Positions 9,777-21,904 of a stretch of 64,000 nt of DNA are shown here, piece by piece; positions within the stretch are counted from its first letter, which is position 1; every line of letters begins with the position of its first letter. This DNA is from Camellia lanceoleosa (taxonomy: Eukaryota; Streptophyta; Magnoliopsida; Ericales; Theaceae). A model generated the notes under the pieces. The model worked only from the letters and a program-made list of their open reading frames with translations. It ran no database searches and had not been told where the DNA came from. The stretch lies in NCBI GenBank assembly GCA_025200525.1, contig CM045762.1:189311154-189375153 (forward strand). Reading direction: 5' to 3'. The position numbers and the translations under genes were made by a program.

Positions 9777-11985
9777 TGTTAATTAGAATTTATGTGATTT
9801 TATGATATGTTTAATTGAAATTTGATTTGGTATGATTAAATTGGATTAAATAATGTTGAATTACATTAGTTAGCTTATTTACCCTTTTGCCATTAGTGGG
9901 TCACTTTTATTAGCATCCTTGAGGCACAATTTATACACTTAGCTTATCACTACTTCAGCCATTTTCCTAGACCAAACCATATGAGATAGGAGGGTAAGAG
10001 AAAGAGCTTGATTCATCTAGAATTGGCTTGGAGAACTAGAAGAAATTGAAGAGCATTTGCACAATTGAGCTTTCATTCTTGAAATTGAGGACCTAAGGTA
10101 GAAGAATCATCTTCTTGAACTTGTATTTAAGTTGTATCTTGCATGTTTCATGGAAGCTTGGTGATTATAGTCTAGAATTGGTTCAAAATGTTGAATTGAA
10201 ACTTAAATCATGCATGCATGTACATGTTCTAACATTTTGAGGTTGTTTTCATGGAAATTGCTACATGCATGTCCATATCTTGATTATAGTTCATGAATTC
10301 ATCATGTTTTTGGAAGTTTTGACTCATTTGTTCTTGTATTAGAAACTTGGAAGTTGACTAAATTCATGCGTGTCGCATGTACATCATGTTCTTGAAGTTT
10401 ATTTGAAATTGTGTTTAATTAAACTACCTTTGGGCTTTAATTTTGCAAATTGATCTTTGAAACATGTCATATTATGAGTTTTAAAGCGTTTTCCAGAAAA
10501 TTAGCCCAAAAGGATCGAATTTGATGCTTTAAATTTTGAGTTTCATGCTTGGAGATAAATCTGGAAATTCCAAATTTTGGATCCACGCTCGAACGGGGAA
10601 CTCCATGCTTGAGCGTACACTCTGAATACATGCATCCCGCTCGAGCGAGGAAAGTAACGCTCGAGCGTGAAATGCGTGTATCCAGTACTTTGCATGTGTT
10701 TACAGTCCGCTCGAGTGAGGGAATGCACGCTCGAGCGAGGACTTGTGTCTCACGCTCGAGCGGGGGTCGAGCACCCGTCGAGCGTGAATTTCATGCATCC
10801 AGTATTTTTACAGTACGCTTGAGCAAGGAAAGTCACGCTTGAGCGTAGCTCTTTTGTCTACATGTCCACTCGAGCAGGAACCCTATTTCAGCAAAAATTT
10901 GAAAAGTGTTTTTAAGTACATCTTTGCATCCTCATTTTATCCTAGGCATTCCTAGGCCTAGTTTAAGGCATCTTAATGAGGATATTGATGTAGAACCACA
11001 CCGAGTCAAGATAGGGACTAAGTCATTGATTCCCAAGTGTGTAACTTAGTGTGTGTTCATTCTATAACTGTAGGGTTGGCATCCAAGGACGCTCTAGCCT
11101 ATCTCAGAGCCTGTGCAATTCTGTGAGTAACAATGTTATAAAGATATATTCAATCATGAACATTTTCTGAATGATCAACTGTACTGCTTTCTGAAATGAT
11201 ATTTCTTACTGAATGAATGCTTGTCCTATTTGTGAACTGTATTTGTGGCATCCATAGAAATTTACTGTTACTGTACTGTACTACTACTGTCACAGAGATC
11301 TCTGTCGGTTCCCATGTTTGGAACCACTACTATTTACTGATATGATGGTCATCAACTAACTGTTCGGTCTGTTAAGACCTACTGTACTGTTTGCTATTGG
11401 ATGTACCACTTATGACTGTTGTGATCGAATAACTGATATACTGTTCAAATGACTGTTTTAAATACTGAAAGGACATTCATTCCTAACCTTTTTACGCATA
11501 TGTTATTCACTGGGCTTTAGCTCACTGTTTATATATATATGTAGGTGTCCAGACACCGGATCGGAGCTATGAGCGTTGGGTTAAACTCCCTTTTTGTCAA
11601 GCCAACCTCTGTGCCTCACTGCGAGGTTCTAAGTGCTGCCAAGCTAAGGCTGCTTTGGGGTGTTTTAGATTTCCCTCTTTCTATTTCTATTTTGTATACA
11701 CTGTACGAGGCTTGTACTATACTGTTATGTTAGGGTTTTGGTCCCTAACCTGAACGTCTATATATGATGTATGTACTCACTGCTTTTGTTTCGAATGTAA
11801 ATGTGTTATGAAAAGTCTTTTTGCATACAGACTGTCACAGCTCATTGGACATCTTTCATTAACTGTTTGGGTTTTTGCTAGCCCTCAGACTCAGACATCA
11901 CATTATCAAGTAGCAGCCTTCGGTAATCACGGATTATTGGCCGGTTACAGTGCTAAACTCATAGGGGTGGGTTTGGGTCATGACA
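9777..11985 (+). mobile_element. Putative chromovirus (Tekay/Del-like) solo LTR, about 2.2 kb
   Basis: The segment begins TGTTAATTAG and ends GGTTTGGGTCATGACA, like the end of Tekay/Del-type LTRs. It also has the family-typical CACTGGGCTTTAGCTCAC phrase near 11,508 and repeated CTCGAGCG words. Flanking pentamers CTTCA (before) and CTTAG (after) are only partly alike, so a target duplication is not proven. No integrase, RT or gag similarity is present inside or next to it, hence 'solo'. Short frames within it are not genes. Confidence 0.45.
10580..10880. repeat. Array of CGCTCGAGCG palindromic motifs
   Basis: About eleven variants of CGCTCGAGCG appear in 300 bases (CGCTCGAACG, GCTTGAGCG, CGCTCGAGCG, CGCTCGAGTG and so on), often as pairs separated by a short spacer such as AGGAAAGTAA. 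The perfect core is a self-complementary decamer. Variants with TTGAG fit CpG decay. It sits in the putative chromovirus LTR. Confidence 0.8.
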
Positions 11986-12075
11986 CTTAGTGCACAGAGT
12001 CAGAACTTAGTGTGTATGTGTGTGTGTGTGTGTATGTAGTGTATGCACGGGCGCCGTTCTTGTCACCCTGAATTG

Positions 12076-13070
12076 TAGAGTTTGGATCTTGAACTAGAAA
12101 GGACTCTTAAAAAATTTAGAGTCTCTGCCCGTGTTCCTAGGCTTGAATATTCATATCCATACTTTGAACCAATAGAGATGGAAGACCCAAATGGCCTAAA
12201 TGGTCCCAACCGGACCCTTAAGGATTACTTCACACCCACTACATATACATCAATATCATGCATCTAATTACCCAACACCACTGCTGCTCATTATGAGATT
12301 AAGTCCAGCACCATACAAATACTCTCATCATTCCATAGACTAGCTCATGATGATCCTTATAAACATTTGAATGAATTTTTAGAAATTTGCTCTATATTGA
12401 GGATCTAGAATTTCACAAATGAGGCCTTAATGTTGCGATTGTTCCCATTCTCATTAAAGGACAAAGACAAACACTGGCTGAACTCCTTACCTACTAATTC
12501 TATCACAACTTGGGACCAATTACAGCAAAAGTTTTTGGAGAAGTACTTTCCCATTGGTAAGACCAACCAACTCAGGCAAGCCATCACCAATTTTGCTCAA
12601 ATTGATGGCGAGCAATTTCATGAGACACAGGAGAGACTTCGTGACCTTCTCTAACAGTGTCCCACTACCAAGTGCCTAATTGGCAACTTTTTCAAACATT
12701 TTACTATGGCTGAATTGACCCTCACTGCCAAATGGTGGATTCTTTTTGTGGTGGGACATTCATGTCTAAAAATGACGCCGAGACATGGCAATTTTTTGAG
12801 AACCTAAGTGATAATTCCCTTCACCATGCCTCTATAGCCCGGCAAGTCCGGCAACCAATAGTTGAAGCCCCAAAGAGACGGGGGCATTTATGAGGTCGGG
12901 CAAGACTTAGAGTTAGCCCAACAAGTAGAGGCATTATCCCACAAAATGAACCAATTATTAGCTGCGGGACATGCCCCTACACAGCAAGATCAGTCTCAAT
13001 TTCACGAGGCGTATTCTATTTGTGCGAGCCCTACTCATGACTTGAGTGAGTACCCTTCAGCATCATAATT
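12076..13070 (+). pseudogene. Athila-like gag remnant
   Basis: Role: capsid/nucleocapsid polyprotein of a Ty3/Gypsy element. The frame from about 12,082 starts LDLELERTLKKFR and continues through NRTLKDY. Later blocks show YKHLNEFLEICSILR, then MLRLFPFSLKDKDKHWLNSL, TTWDQLQQKFLEKYFP and FHETQERLRDLL. These are the classic retrotransposon gag (PF03732-type) motifs in the usual order. Stops interrupt it near 12,265, 12,405 and 12,652, and the part after 12,660 survives only as fragments (QQVEALSHKMNQLLA at about 12,920). No zinc knuckle was found. It belongs with the LTR and primer site at 1-196. Confidence 0.8.
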
Positions 13071-13566
13071 TCCAGAGTTAGTCCAAAAGCATGTGAATGC
13101 GGCTTAAGGATTCTCCAACCTAGGTAATGATCCATATTCCAATACATATAATCCAGGATGAAGAAATCATCCTAATTTTTCATGGAGACCTCCTTCACAA
13201 GGCACTTCTTACAATCCTCCACCACCAAGACAGAATTTTAATAATTTTGCCAACCAATCTTCTTACCAGTCACCACAACCTTATCGACCCCCACAACCTT
13301 ACCGACAACCATAACCCCTGCTTGTTTCTCAAGGCAACTCCATCTTTGAGACTCAGGTATTAGAAGTTCGATCAGAACTTAAGGGGTTAGCACTTGTAGT
13401 TCACTCCCTTACTCACTCCATTGCCAAGCTAGAGGCCTAATTGGGTCAAATGGCTAGTAACATGAATAGAAGAAATGAGAAAAAATTACCGAGTCAAACT
13501 GTGGCCAACCCTAAGGGTCAATATGGGGCAGAAGGGTCGGGTAGGAATGGAAAGCACCATAAGTAG

Positions 13567-14880
13567 GTGCAAGCGGTGATTACTTTGAGAAGTGGAAGAG
13601 AATTAGAGCCTCGGCCAGTTACGTCTGATACAATTAAGGCTAAGAAGAATGATCACGGTAGTCAACCCAAAAAGAGCAAGAGTGAAGGAGAGACACCTAA
13701 GGGGGATGACTTAGCCCCTAACACTTCACATGAGCCCAAGGCACCATATGTGCCTAAGGCACCCTTTCCCCAATGCCTTGAGACACCACCCCCTTTCAAT
13801 AAGAAAGCGACATCCATGAAAACGATGATGGAGGTTTTTAAACAAGTTAAAATCAACCTCCCCCTGTTGAAAGTGATTAAGCAAATATCCTCCTATGCTA
13901 AATTTTTGAAGGACCTTTGTACGCAAAAACGTAAATCTAAAACACACATGTCCTAAAAGGTCATACTCACGGAGCAAGTAAGCTCCATCTTGTTGGATGA
14001 CACTCCCTCTGAGCTTAAAGACCTGGGTGCCCCAACCATTGCATGTATTATACGGGACCATTCATTGATAGGGCCTTGTTAGATTTAGGGGCTAATGTCA
14101 ATTTGTTGCCGTACTTTGTGTACGAGGAATTTGGGCTTGGTGAGTTGAAGCCTACTATTATTACTCTCTAGTTGGCTGACCGGTCCCTCAAAGTGTCACA
14201 TGGCATGATTGAGGATGTACTAGTAAAGGTCAATAGATTTTATTTTCCTGATGACTTTTTGATCTTAGATATGGAACCAGTAGCCAGCTCTAGCAGTGAT
14301 CTTAGGTCAACCTTTCTTGGCTACGGCCAATGCTTGCATAAATTGTCGTACCGGGGTTATGAAAGTTTCATTTGGGAATATGCAAATGAAACTTTAATGT
14401 TTTCCGAGCATCCTAACAAACTCATGAGAGAGAGGAGTGTTTATTTGTGATGTTGTGGATGGGATTGTGGAGGTTTTACCCTCCATTCTTGTAAAGGACC
14501 TTCTAGAGGCTTGTCTAGTTCATTTTGAGTTCGAGAATTTTGATATTGACGGATCAGTTGAGGAGGTGAATGCCTTACTTAATTCTTCTTCTACACCGGA
14601 TTTTTCTCTATAGAAAGCCCGGTTTGAGTCCCTTTCTCCTCTATCTAAAGAGCCTGTCATACCATCCTTAATCACACCATCTACACTTGAGTTGAAACCA
14701 CTCCCGGCCACACCTAAGTATGTATTTTTAGGACATCAAGATACTTTACCTGTCATCATTGCATCTGACTTAATTGCAGAGCAGGAAAGTCAATTAATGA
14801 GTGTTCTTGCGACACATTGGAGTGCTATAGGGTGGTCGCTGGCCGATTTGAATGACAAAGTCTAGAACGCAAAGGTTTGA
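13567..14880 (+). pseudogene. Athila-like protease and pre-RT region, truncated before RT
   Basis: The frame at 13,567-13,956 has AVITLRSGREL, PFPQCLETPPPF and VFKQVKINLPLLKVIKQ, the Athila linker before protease. The retropepsin core follows: RALLDLGANVNLLP at about 14,070-14,115, with catalytic Asp in the D-L-G-A form common in Athila, then LADRSLKVSHGMIEDVLVKV. The last recognisable piece (about 14,690-14,870) reads LKPLPATPKYVFLG...LPVIIASDL and HWSAIGWSLADL, which normally stands just before reverse transcriptase. Similarity stops there. RT, RNase H, integrase and the 3' LTR are missing, so the element is 3'-truncated. Several stops and frame changes are present. Confidence 0.8.
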
Positions 14881-14941
14881 AATTTTCAAGGCTAAAGTCA
14901 TATTTGAATACCTAAGGGTGTGGAGAATACTTCAAAATTAC

Positions 14942-15132
14942 CCTGACTTGAACTCTGTATGATAGCCCCATACAAAATATATTTCAATCTATTAGGGCCA
15001 ATTGTAAAGTATTAATGATGGACCCAAACCAAACTAACCCAGCTTAAACTCTGTATGGCAGCCACACAAAATATTCTTCAATCTATTAGGGCCAATTATA
15101 AAGTGGTAATGATGGACCCAAACCAAACTATC
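14942..15132. repeat. 96-bp tandem duplication
   Basis: AACTCTGTATG at 14,951 recurs at 15,047, each followed by CAATCTATTAGGGCCAATT and AATGATGGACCCAAACC. The two copies differ by a few substitutions and small indels. It lies just beyond the end of the Athila remnant. Confidence 0.8.
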
Positions 15133-16140
15133 CATTTCTAGACACAGAAGATTCTATGAGCTTCAAGGCACATTGAAAAATAGGAATACACTAGCGATGA
15201 CGGAACACTGCAACATGCAAACATACCTTGTCCCTACCATACCTTCTCTCCAAAAAAATTAATATTGTGTTTTGGATTTTCTATTTGAGCATAAATTTAT
15301 AGAAAAAAATGAATGAAAAGGTAACAAAATTTTAATTTATATTATAATTCATTTTTTTCTTTCATTTTTCATTTTTCATTTTTTTTACAATAAATTCTTA
15401 CTCAAATTCAAGTACAGTCTAAAACAAACTCTTTAATCTTTTTTGTTTAGATTTTAAATTTGTGTAGAAATTCACTGAGAGTATTAAAAAAAAAAAAGAA
15501 GAAAGAAAGGGGATATAAAGATAAAAATTAATAATAATTTCCATTTCATTTTGCCCTTATTTTTTTTTAGAATAAATTATAAATGCACGCCTAAGAATTG
15601 ATTAAAATACGAATTACTTCTGTGATTCATCAAGATGCATTTAAATCTTAAATTTATAGAAGAACAAGAAAAGAGAAAAGAGAAAAGAGGTTGGGAAAAG
15701 TAAAGAATACGAAGGGAAAATATTTATATAATCACTTTTTCTTTTCTTTTTTTAATTTTTTTTCTTTACAAATTTAATATCCAAACATAGTGTTAAGAAG
15801 TTTTTAAGGTTGTTTGTTAAATCAAATATAAAAAGCATGCATGCTGACGGAGGAGCACCGTCTTCACCAACGTAAGCAGTGACAACATCTATATATATAT
15901 ATATATATATTTTTATAAATACATTAAATTAATCTCAGCTTCTTGACCTGTGTTTATTAGACGACTTATTATTATTATTATTATTATTATTATAATCTTC
16001 AATTTGAGTTTTGTAGTCAAAAGACACTAGTACTAGGCTGCTAGTCATATAATAATCATTTACATAACACAATTTTTAGACTACAAAAATACAATATATA
16101 ATCTCATTTACATTATAGTCAAGTTTTCTACCATTTACTC
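15133..16140. other. AT-rich intergenic DNA with microsatellites
   Basis: No coding signal. A fragment at about 15,566-15,630 (AATAAATTATAAATGCACGCC) resembles the end of the GTGTAAATTATAAATACACC MITE family seen at 41,914. A (TA)n run lies at about 15,890-15,912 and an (ATT)n run at about 15,967-15,993. Confidence 0.6.
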
Positions 16141-16157
16141 AATCGGTTTTGCCTTAT

Positions 16158-16345
16158 ACCCCCATGGGGGTCGCACCCCAGTGAGATGGCGCGACTTCAC
16201 TGGTTGAGACTTAAAAATAAATAAATAAATAAAAAATTGTTTTTTTTTACCAATTTCGGAGTGACACCTCACTAGGGGTCGACCCCTAGTGGGGATAGGA
16301 AGCATTTTTGTCTCAATATATGCTTGAGACCCCCTTTTGGGGGTC
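16158..16345. repeat. Cluster of three perfect inverted repeats
   Basis: Three GC-rich palindromes lie in 190 bases of AT-rich DNA: ACCCCCATGGGGGT (16,158-16,171), a 22-base perfect palindrome centred on GGTCGACC (16,270-16,291), and GACCCCC-TTTT-GGGGGTC (16,328-16,345). TTGAGAC words flank two of them. The short open frame running across on the minus strand is not protein-like. Confidence 0.8.
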
Positions 16346-16480
16346 ACCCCCTCACCCCCTTTTGTCACGTGGCAGGTGGTGATTGGAGGAGTAAGAAAAA
16401 AAAGAAAAAAAAAAAGAAAATGTAACCAATGAGAGGGAGAGGGGGTCAAAGGGAGTGAGGGAAAAAGGGGATGAATCATT

Positions 16481-17208
16481 ACTCATATATATATATATAT
16501 ATAATTAATTAAATCTCCACTATTTCTCTTTCATGGTCACTCATAAATCATTGCTTGTAACTCTGACTCTCTGACTTAATATGTAATCGTTTTTTTCTTT
16601 TTCTTTTTCTTTTTTTTTAATGAACAAAATTAATATGTAATCGTTGAATCATCCACTAAGTGAAGCTGTTGTCGAGAATGAATTCAGCAGCACTACTAAT
16701 AGTACTATTCAGTTTTTGACTCTCAATTGGAGACTAGCTACATTAGGTTGACTTTGCCTAGTTATTTCAACTTGAAATTGGTGGTTTAATTGTTCGATCC
16801 ATTTTCACAATTTCACCTGAAATTTATTAGTATAAAAAAAAAATTATAGTGTGTTCAATAACATCGCATTTATTAATTTATTTTTAAAGCGATCACAAAA
16901 AATGAGATTCTTTAACCAAAAATAAGAAACGTGGAGAATGTGATTGAATTATTTAGTAAAGCAACTTTACTAATTCAGTTGACTACATTCCTTTGTATTC
17001 TACTAAGAGGTAAAGGTTAATTTTTGTTTTCGGTAAAGATTGGTTATTTATTTCCTATTAAGAAGCTCTTTCTCAAGTTGATTAATTTTATTATGGAACT
17101 CTTTTCTTATTTATAAATAGTCTTTGACCGATTCACAAATAAAAAATAAACAATAAAAATTATTTTGTCAAACATGGAAGTAGTTTATCAGGCTTATTGA
17201 CCAGAACT

Positions 17209-17246
<38 letters not shown>

Positions 17247-17990
17247 GGTGCCACTTCGAACAGAGGACTTTGCTTTCAAAAGTGACGGTTGATTAATGGA
17301 AATAGATTTTATGGTTCACTTCTTTAATTGACCTTTTTTAACACAATTGTAGTAGGAGAATAAGGGGAATGAGAAGATGTTTTTGTACATTTGTCAAATT
17401 TAAATTCAGACATTACACCTTTTTTATATCAAGAGTTCAAAAATGTACTTCAACATTTGTACTTGCATTTCATAATTTGCACTAGCTTTGTATACCAAAT
17501 ATATAGTACTAGTGTTCTCAATTTCGAAAATTTCCTCCTTTGCAAATTTCAAACACACACACACCCTTGCCAGCTCTTGTACCTTATGGTATTAATGCTC
17601 CAATTAATCCTTGTCAAAACCTAATTGTGATGTTGTATTGTTGCTAACACTCACATCTACCATTGAAGTTCATATATAATTAATGCATTTTAGTTTTCAA
17701 TTGCCTCATTCTAGCTTATTTAGTTTCAAGATATGAGCAATGACACTTCACTATGACGAATGCTAACCCTAATTAGAACGGTTACAAGTCTAAATCACTT
17801 CTAGCTAACCTGAATTATGCTAATTAATTTATTTTCAATTCCTATAGCAAAACTTTTACAAATAATATCGTTTACAAAATATGCAATTGACATAATTTCA
17901 AAAAAATGGTATTGGGATATAAATTGGTATTAACAATATGGCCATGTATTAGTCGATATGAAATAATATCGACCCATATATTAGTAAGGG
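16481..17990. other. AT-rich intergenic DNA, nothing coding seen
   Basis: It contains an (AT)n run at about 16,484-16,503 and a run of about 33 T at 17,212-17,245. Frames in this interval are short and have no recognisable domain. Confidence 0.6.
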
Positions 17991-17991
17991 C

Positions 17992-18125
17992 TGTGCTAGA
18001 TCCCCCGAAAATGGGGGACCTCTAAACCCCCAAAAATAAAATAAAATAAAAAAACATGCCCAAATCAACGTCGTTTTGGACATTAAGAGGATTAGGGGAG
18101 GCATTTTTAGGAGGACAAATTATTT
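17992..18125. repeat. Short copy of a GTGCTAG/CGTCGTTTTGG foldback family (copy D)
   Basis: One edge is CTGTGCTAGATCCCCC with a small hairpin (ATCCCCC..GGGGGAC). The other contains CAACGTCGTTTTGGACATTA followed by GGATTAGGGG. The same signature words occur at 45,781, 47,305 and 50,864, so this looks like a short relative of those elements. Confidence 0.5.
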
Positions 18126-20485
18126 TCCTATTAGTAAATATTGATATTAAAAGTTCAAAATCTCGATTTGAATCGTAATAGCCAATATTTAAAATCCTAA
18201 CTGTCTCTAATCTTAATCCAAATCCTAATCCTAACTGAATCCCTCGTATTAGAAATGATACTCAAAACAATGTGTGATGACTCATGAGGTTCACATGGAT
18301 CAGCATGGCCTAAAAAACATCTCTTACTCGTAGTGGAACACCATATTGAGCATTTCCTCTATTTGTTACGGATTGGAAAAACATTCTATACATAAAGAGG
18401 AATGATATCAAGAATGTGAAAGAGGTGAGAAGAAAAACTTGATGAAACTTGTGGCAGACAAGTTTTGAAAAAAAAAAAAAAAAGTTGTACCATCCTAACC
18501 TCGCTTTCAAAACAAGCCTTCACGCAAGTGATGAATGATCAACTTAAAATGGTATTCAATAAAATAAAATAAAAAAGAAAAAAGTGCACTTGATACCATG
18601 TATCATATGGCATTTTTACCATTTGGGTTTAACCTCAGAATATAAAAAGGTGGTCTAGGCTCACCCACATGGCTCATCCTTTTGTGTTCTTTTTAAAGAG
18701 GAGCTCCTAAATTCACCTTATCATACTAGTGCTTTAATTGATTTAGAGTACTATGCTAGCATGTTAAATTTCAACTTTTTCTGGTAAAGTCAACTAAAAT
18801 CAATGGTCACTAATACAATAAAAAAAAAAATTTTGGGCAAATTATTCCCTGATCCTTTCGTTTGTCACTTCTGTTAATTTAATTCTTGTAGTTCTAAATT
18901 TATCAATTTTATTCTTCAATTTTTTAGATTGTATCAATTTAGTCCAATAATTAGACCCCCTTTAGAATTTGAATTGACATCAATGGATGAAATCAATGAA
19001 ATCACTCTCCTAAAAGTAATTTAGAAGGTTAGCATTCAATTTGAAATGATCTATTCCCTTTGAAATAAACCATTTTGTCCTTAGTTTCTATCTAATTTCT
19101 TAATAAATGTTATTAATTTGACTAAATTGTCATAATACCATAAATAAATAAATAAACGAGAGGAAAAAGTGATACAAATAAAATTACATGAACTAAATTA
19201 ACACAAAAACCAAATTACAAGAGCTGCGAATATAAAAATCATCAAAACTACATTTACAGATGTAAAAATGATTCACGACCTCGTATCTAGCCCGTTTAAG
19301 AGTGACCTAGCCCTAGCTTGCATACCCCAAGTAAGGGCCCCGGACTGGGATTTCGAAGTCTGGCCTGTCCAAGTTAGAAGCTCCAAAATGTAGAATTGAC
19401 TTTGTCAACAATCCTTTAAATTTTCGCTTTGTGTAAACTTCTATAGAAATTATTTAAGTTATTTATATCTTAATATAATGTAATATAATTTGAAAAAAAA
19501 TATTAAATTACGAAATAAAGTTATGACAGAAAACATAAAGTTAATATAACTTATATGGGATAAAGAAATATTATTGTCAAAATTATCTCATAAATATTAG
19601 TCAAATGTATATATTTTTAGGAAAATTATTGAAACATCCCTCTCTAATTTTGTGTAATAGGAGAGGTTCAAGATATTTTATTTTATTAGTTAAGGTTCCT
19701 CAATGAAATTTCTCTGGGATTATCCCAGACAAATTTCGAAACTTCTCTGTGAAAATTGAAATTTCTCTATGTTGGGGCTGAAATTTCTCTGAGTCGAATT
19801 TTCTCTATGAAAAATGTTAAGAGACCCCAACTAATATAAAAATACTATATGTCTTTTATCTTATAAAATCTTAATATCAAAAACTTTTAAAAAAATTCCT
19901 TATATTTTTACAAATATGTAAACTTATTGTTTTGCATTTAAACTAATGAAATTATTATTTTTTTTATAATTATGCATTTTTTAAAGAAATATATTATGAT
20001 TAAAAAAAAATTAAGGTTATTAGGCTACGTTACTTAGGACTATCTTATATTCCTAATCATCGTACTTACTTAAAATAACTAAGATTGATTTGTAAATTGA
20101 TATATAATAACACCTTTTTTTTAGATATTACTTTTTTTGAACACTTTTTCTATCTTACTTGAGCCCATGACCAAGACCACATTCATGAATGGGAGCGTAT
20201 ATTGGCCAGGGATGGGTCCCTTCCATCATTCAAAAATAGTTCACACAATTTATTTACGTAGTTATCTAGAAATATAAAATGTAATTCAGATTTAATTTTT
20301 ATATTATAAATTTTATACTTTAAATATATTAAAATTATATATTAATTTTTTAAAATATTTAACATTATTTGATATAAATAAATAAATAACCATACTTACA
20401 ATAATAAGATTCAGACTCATGCATCAGTTAACGACTTATTCTTAACTCATCAATCACTTCATTTTACACTCTTCTACTTTATCAA
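18126..20485. other. Intergenic DNA with a possible decayed MITE (18,838-19,265)
   Basis: No gene seen. The ends at about 18,870 (CTGTTAATTTAATTCTTGTAG) and about 19,215 (CTCTTGTAATTTGG on the reverse strand) are weakly complementary over some 40 bases. A repeated AAATTTCTCTG phrase occurs four times at 19,705-19,800, including the small palindrome CTGGGATTATCCCAG. Confidence 0.4.
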
Positions 20486-20589
20486 GGCAATTTTGTAAGA
20501 TGTTAATTATTATGAATTTGCGTCCTCAAATTTAAAAGGCAATTTTGTAAGATGTTAATTATTATGAATTTGCGTCCTCAAATTTAAAA
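20486..20589. repeat. Perfect 52-bp tandem duplication
   Basis: Two identical adjacent copies begin GGCAATTTTGTAAGATG and end CCTCAAATTTAAAA. I see no mismatch between them, so the event is recent or the array was miscopied during assembly. Confidence 0.9.
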
Positions 20590-20865
20590 GTGGGATGCTA
20601 AGTGTAAATTTGAGTTAATAAGATATGAATTTTGTTTAAAATAACTATGGTTCATAAATATAATTTTTGAAATATTTTTTGTGGATACATAGGATGGATT
20701 AAGGCTGAATTTTTGGTAAATTTTTAACTTTTTTTAAAATTTTAAAAATTATTAATTTTTTTTGTAAATAAAAAAGTAGATGTGACGCTTATTTTAAAAC
20801 TAATAATAAATAATTTAAGGAATTTTTAATTTTTAATATTTTTTTCATGTTCAAAAAATTGTACA

Positions 20866-21215
20866 CTCTGTTTGGTTTTTAGTTTTTATAAATAATTTTA
20901 AAATTTTTAATTCATATTTTTAGACTTTTAATATTTTTTTTAAAATTTTTAGATTCACTTAATCTTAATATACTTAAAAAGAAAAAAAATGTACAAAAAT
21001 TGTTAACAAATTTATTGAATATAACAAAATACGAAAAAGTGTTGATTTTTTTTTTTTTTTGTATTTTTATATTTGGTGAATGTTTTTAAATTTTTTTCAT
21101 AAGTATTATATTTTTATATTTTTAAGTTTATTTCAATTAAAAAATAATAAAAAAATTAATTTCCTAATTTTTTGAAATATTACATTTTTTGTTTTTTTTT
21201 TAAATTTAAAAATTT
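20866..21215. repeat. Probable MITE of the TGTGTTTAGTT family (diverged)
   Basis: It starts ACTCTGTTTGGTTTTTAG and has the same pattern as 22,233-22,668 and 59,101-59,500: runs of TTTTTAGTGAATATTTTTA-like words and AAAAAGTAAAAAA-like complements. The right end is unclear. Confidence 0.4.
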
Positions 21216-21904
21216 TTTAAAAAAAGAAAAGAATGATTACATTTTGTCTTAATGTGGGGCAAAGGGGTAGCTTGGGCGGGATCCGCTAAAAAAATCGCAT
21301 CAGATGCAACTCATCATCAGAATTTAGCACGTGAGATATAATTTCTTGTCAGACGGAGAAGAAAGTCATCCAAGTGGAACCCACTTTTTTATTTTGAGAA
21401 AGTTTGAAGCGTACACAGGAAAAAAAATTCAACGTGGCGGAAAGCCAGGTCTTCACGTTAATGGGGTCCAGTTGTATTACAAATTGTGCCCATACATACA
21501 TAGCGTATATACATCTGTATGTATGTGTAACGTATAGGGAAAAAAAAATTGAGAATTTTGAGCCCCAAAAATATTTATTTTTAAAATCTTATTTTTGTGC
21601 CAAACAAATATTTTAGGACCGGGAAAGTACTATATCCAAAGAACATATGTGACAACAAAAAAAAATTGAAAAGTCAGAAATAAAAAATATGAAAATATTT
21701 GAAATCTTCACCAATGAGGACTCTCACGACCCCTATTAATGTAGTAATCATTCATGTGTTTGAATTTTTTTTTAGATTTGTGTCTGACAGTGACATAAAT
21801 GGTTCAGATCATTTTGAAAGTTATGAAAATTGTATTTTGTGAGGGTTTCTATCATTACTGTAAAAAAATATTATATAGAATCTTCACTCCAATTTAGTTA
21901 TCAT
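21216..21904. other. Intergenic DNA, no gene recognised
   Basis: Short frames at 21,331-21,616 overlap in two phases, neither with a recognisable motif. Base composition is less extreme than the flanks at 21,250-21,540. I see no splice-bounded coding continuity. Confidence 0.5.

Noticed and set aside
12013..12036. TG-rich run considered as a regulatory element
   Set aside because: Ordinary (TG)n microsatellite with no associated gene.
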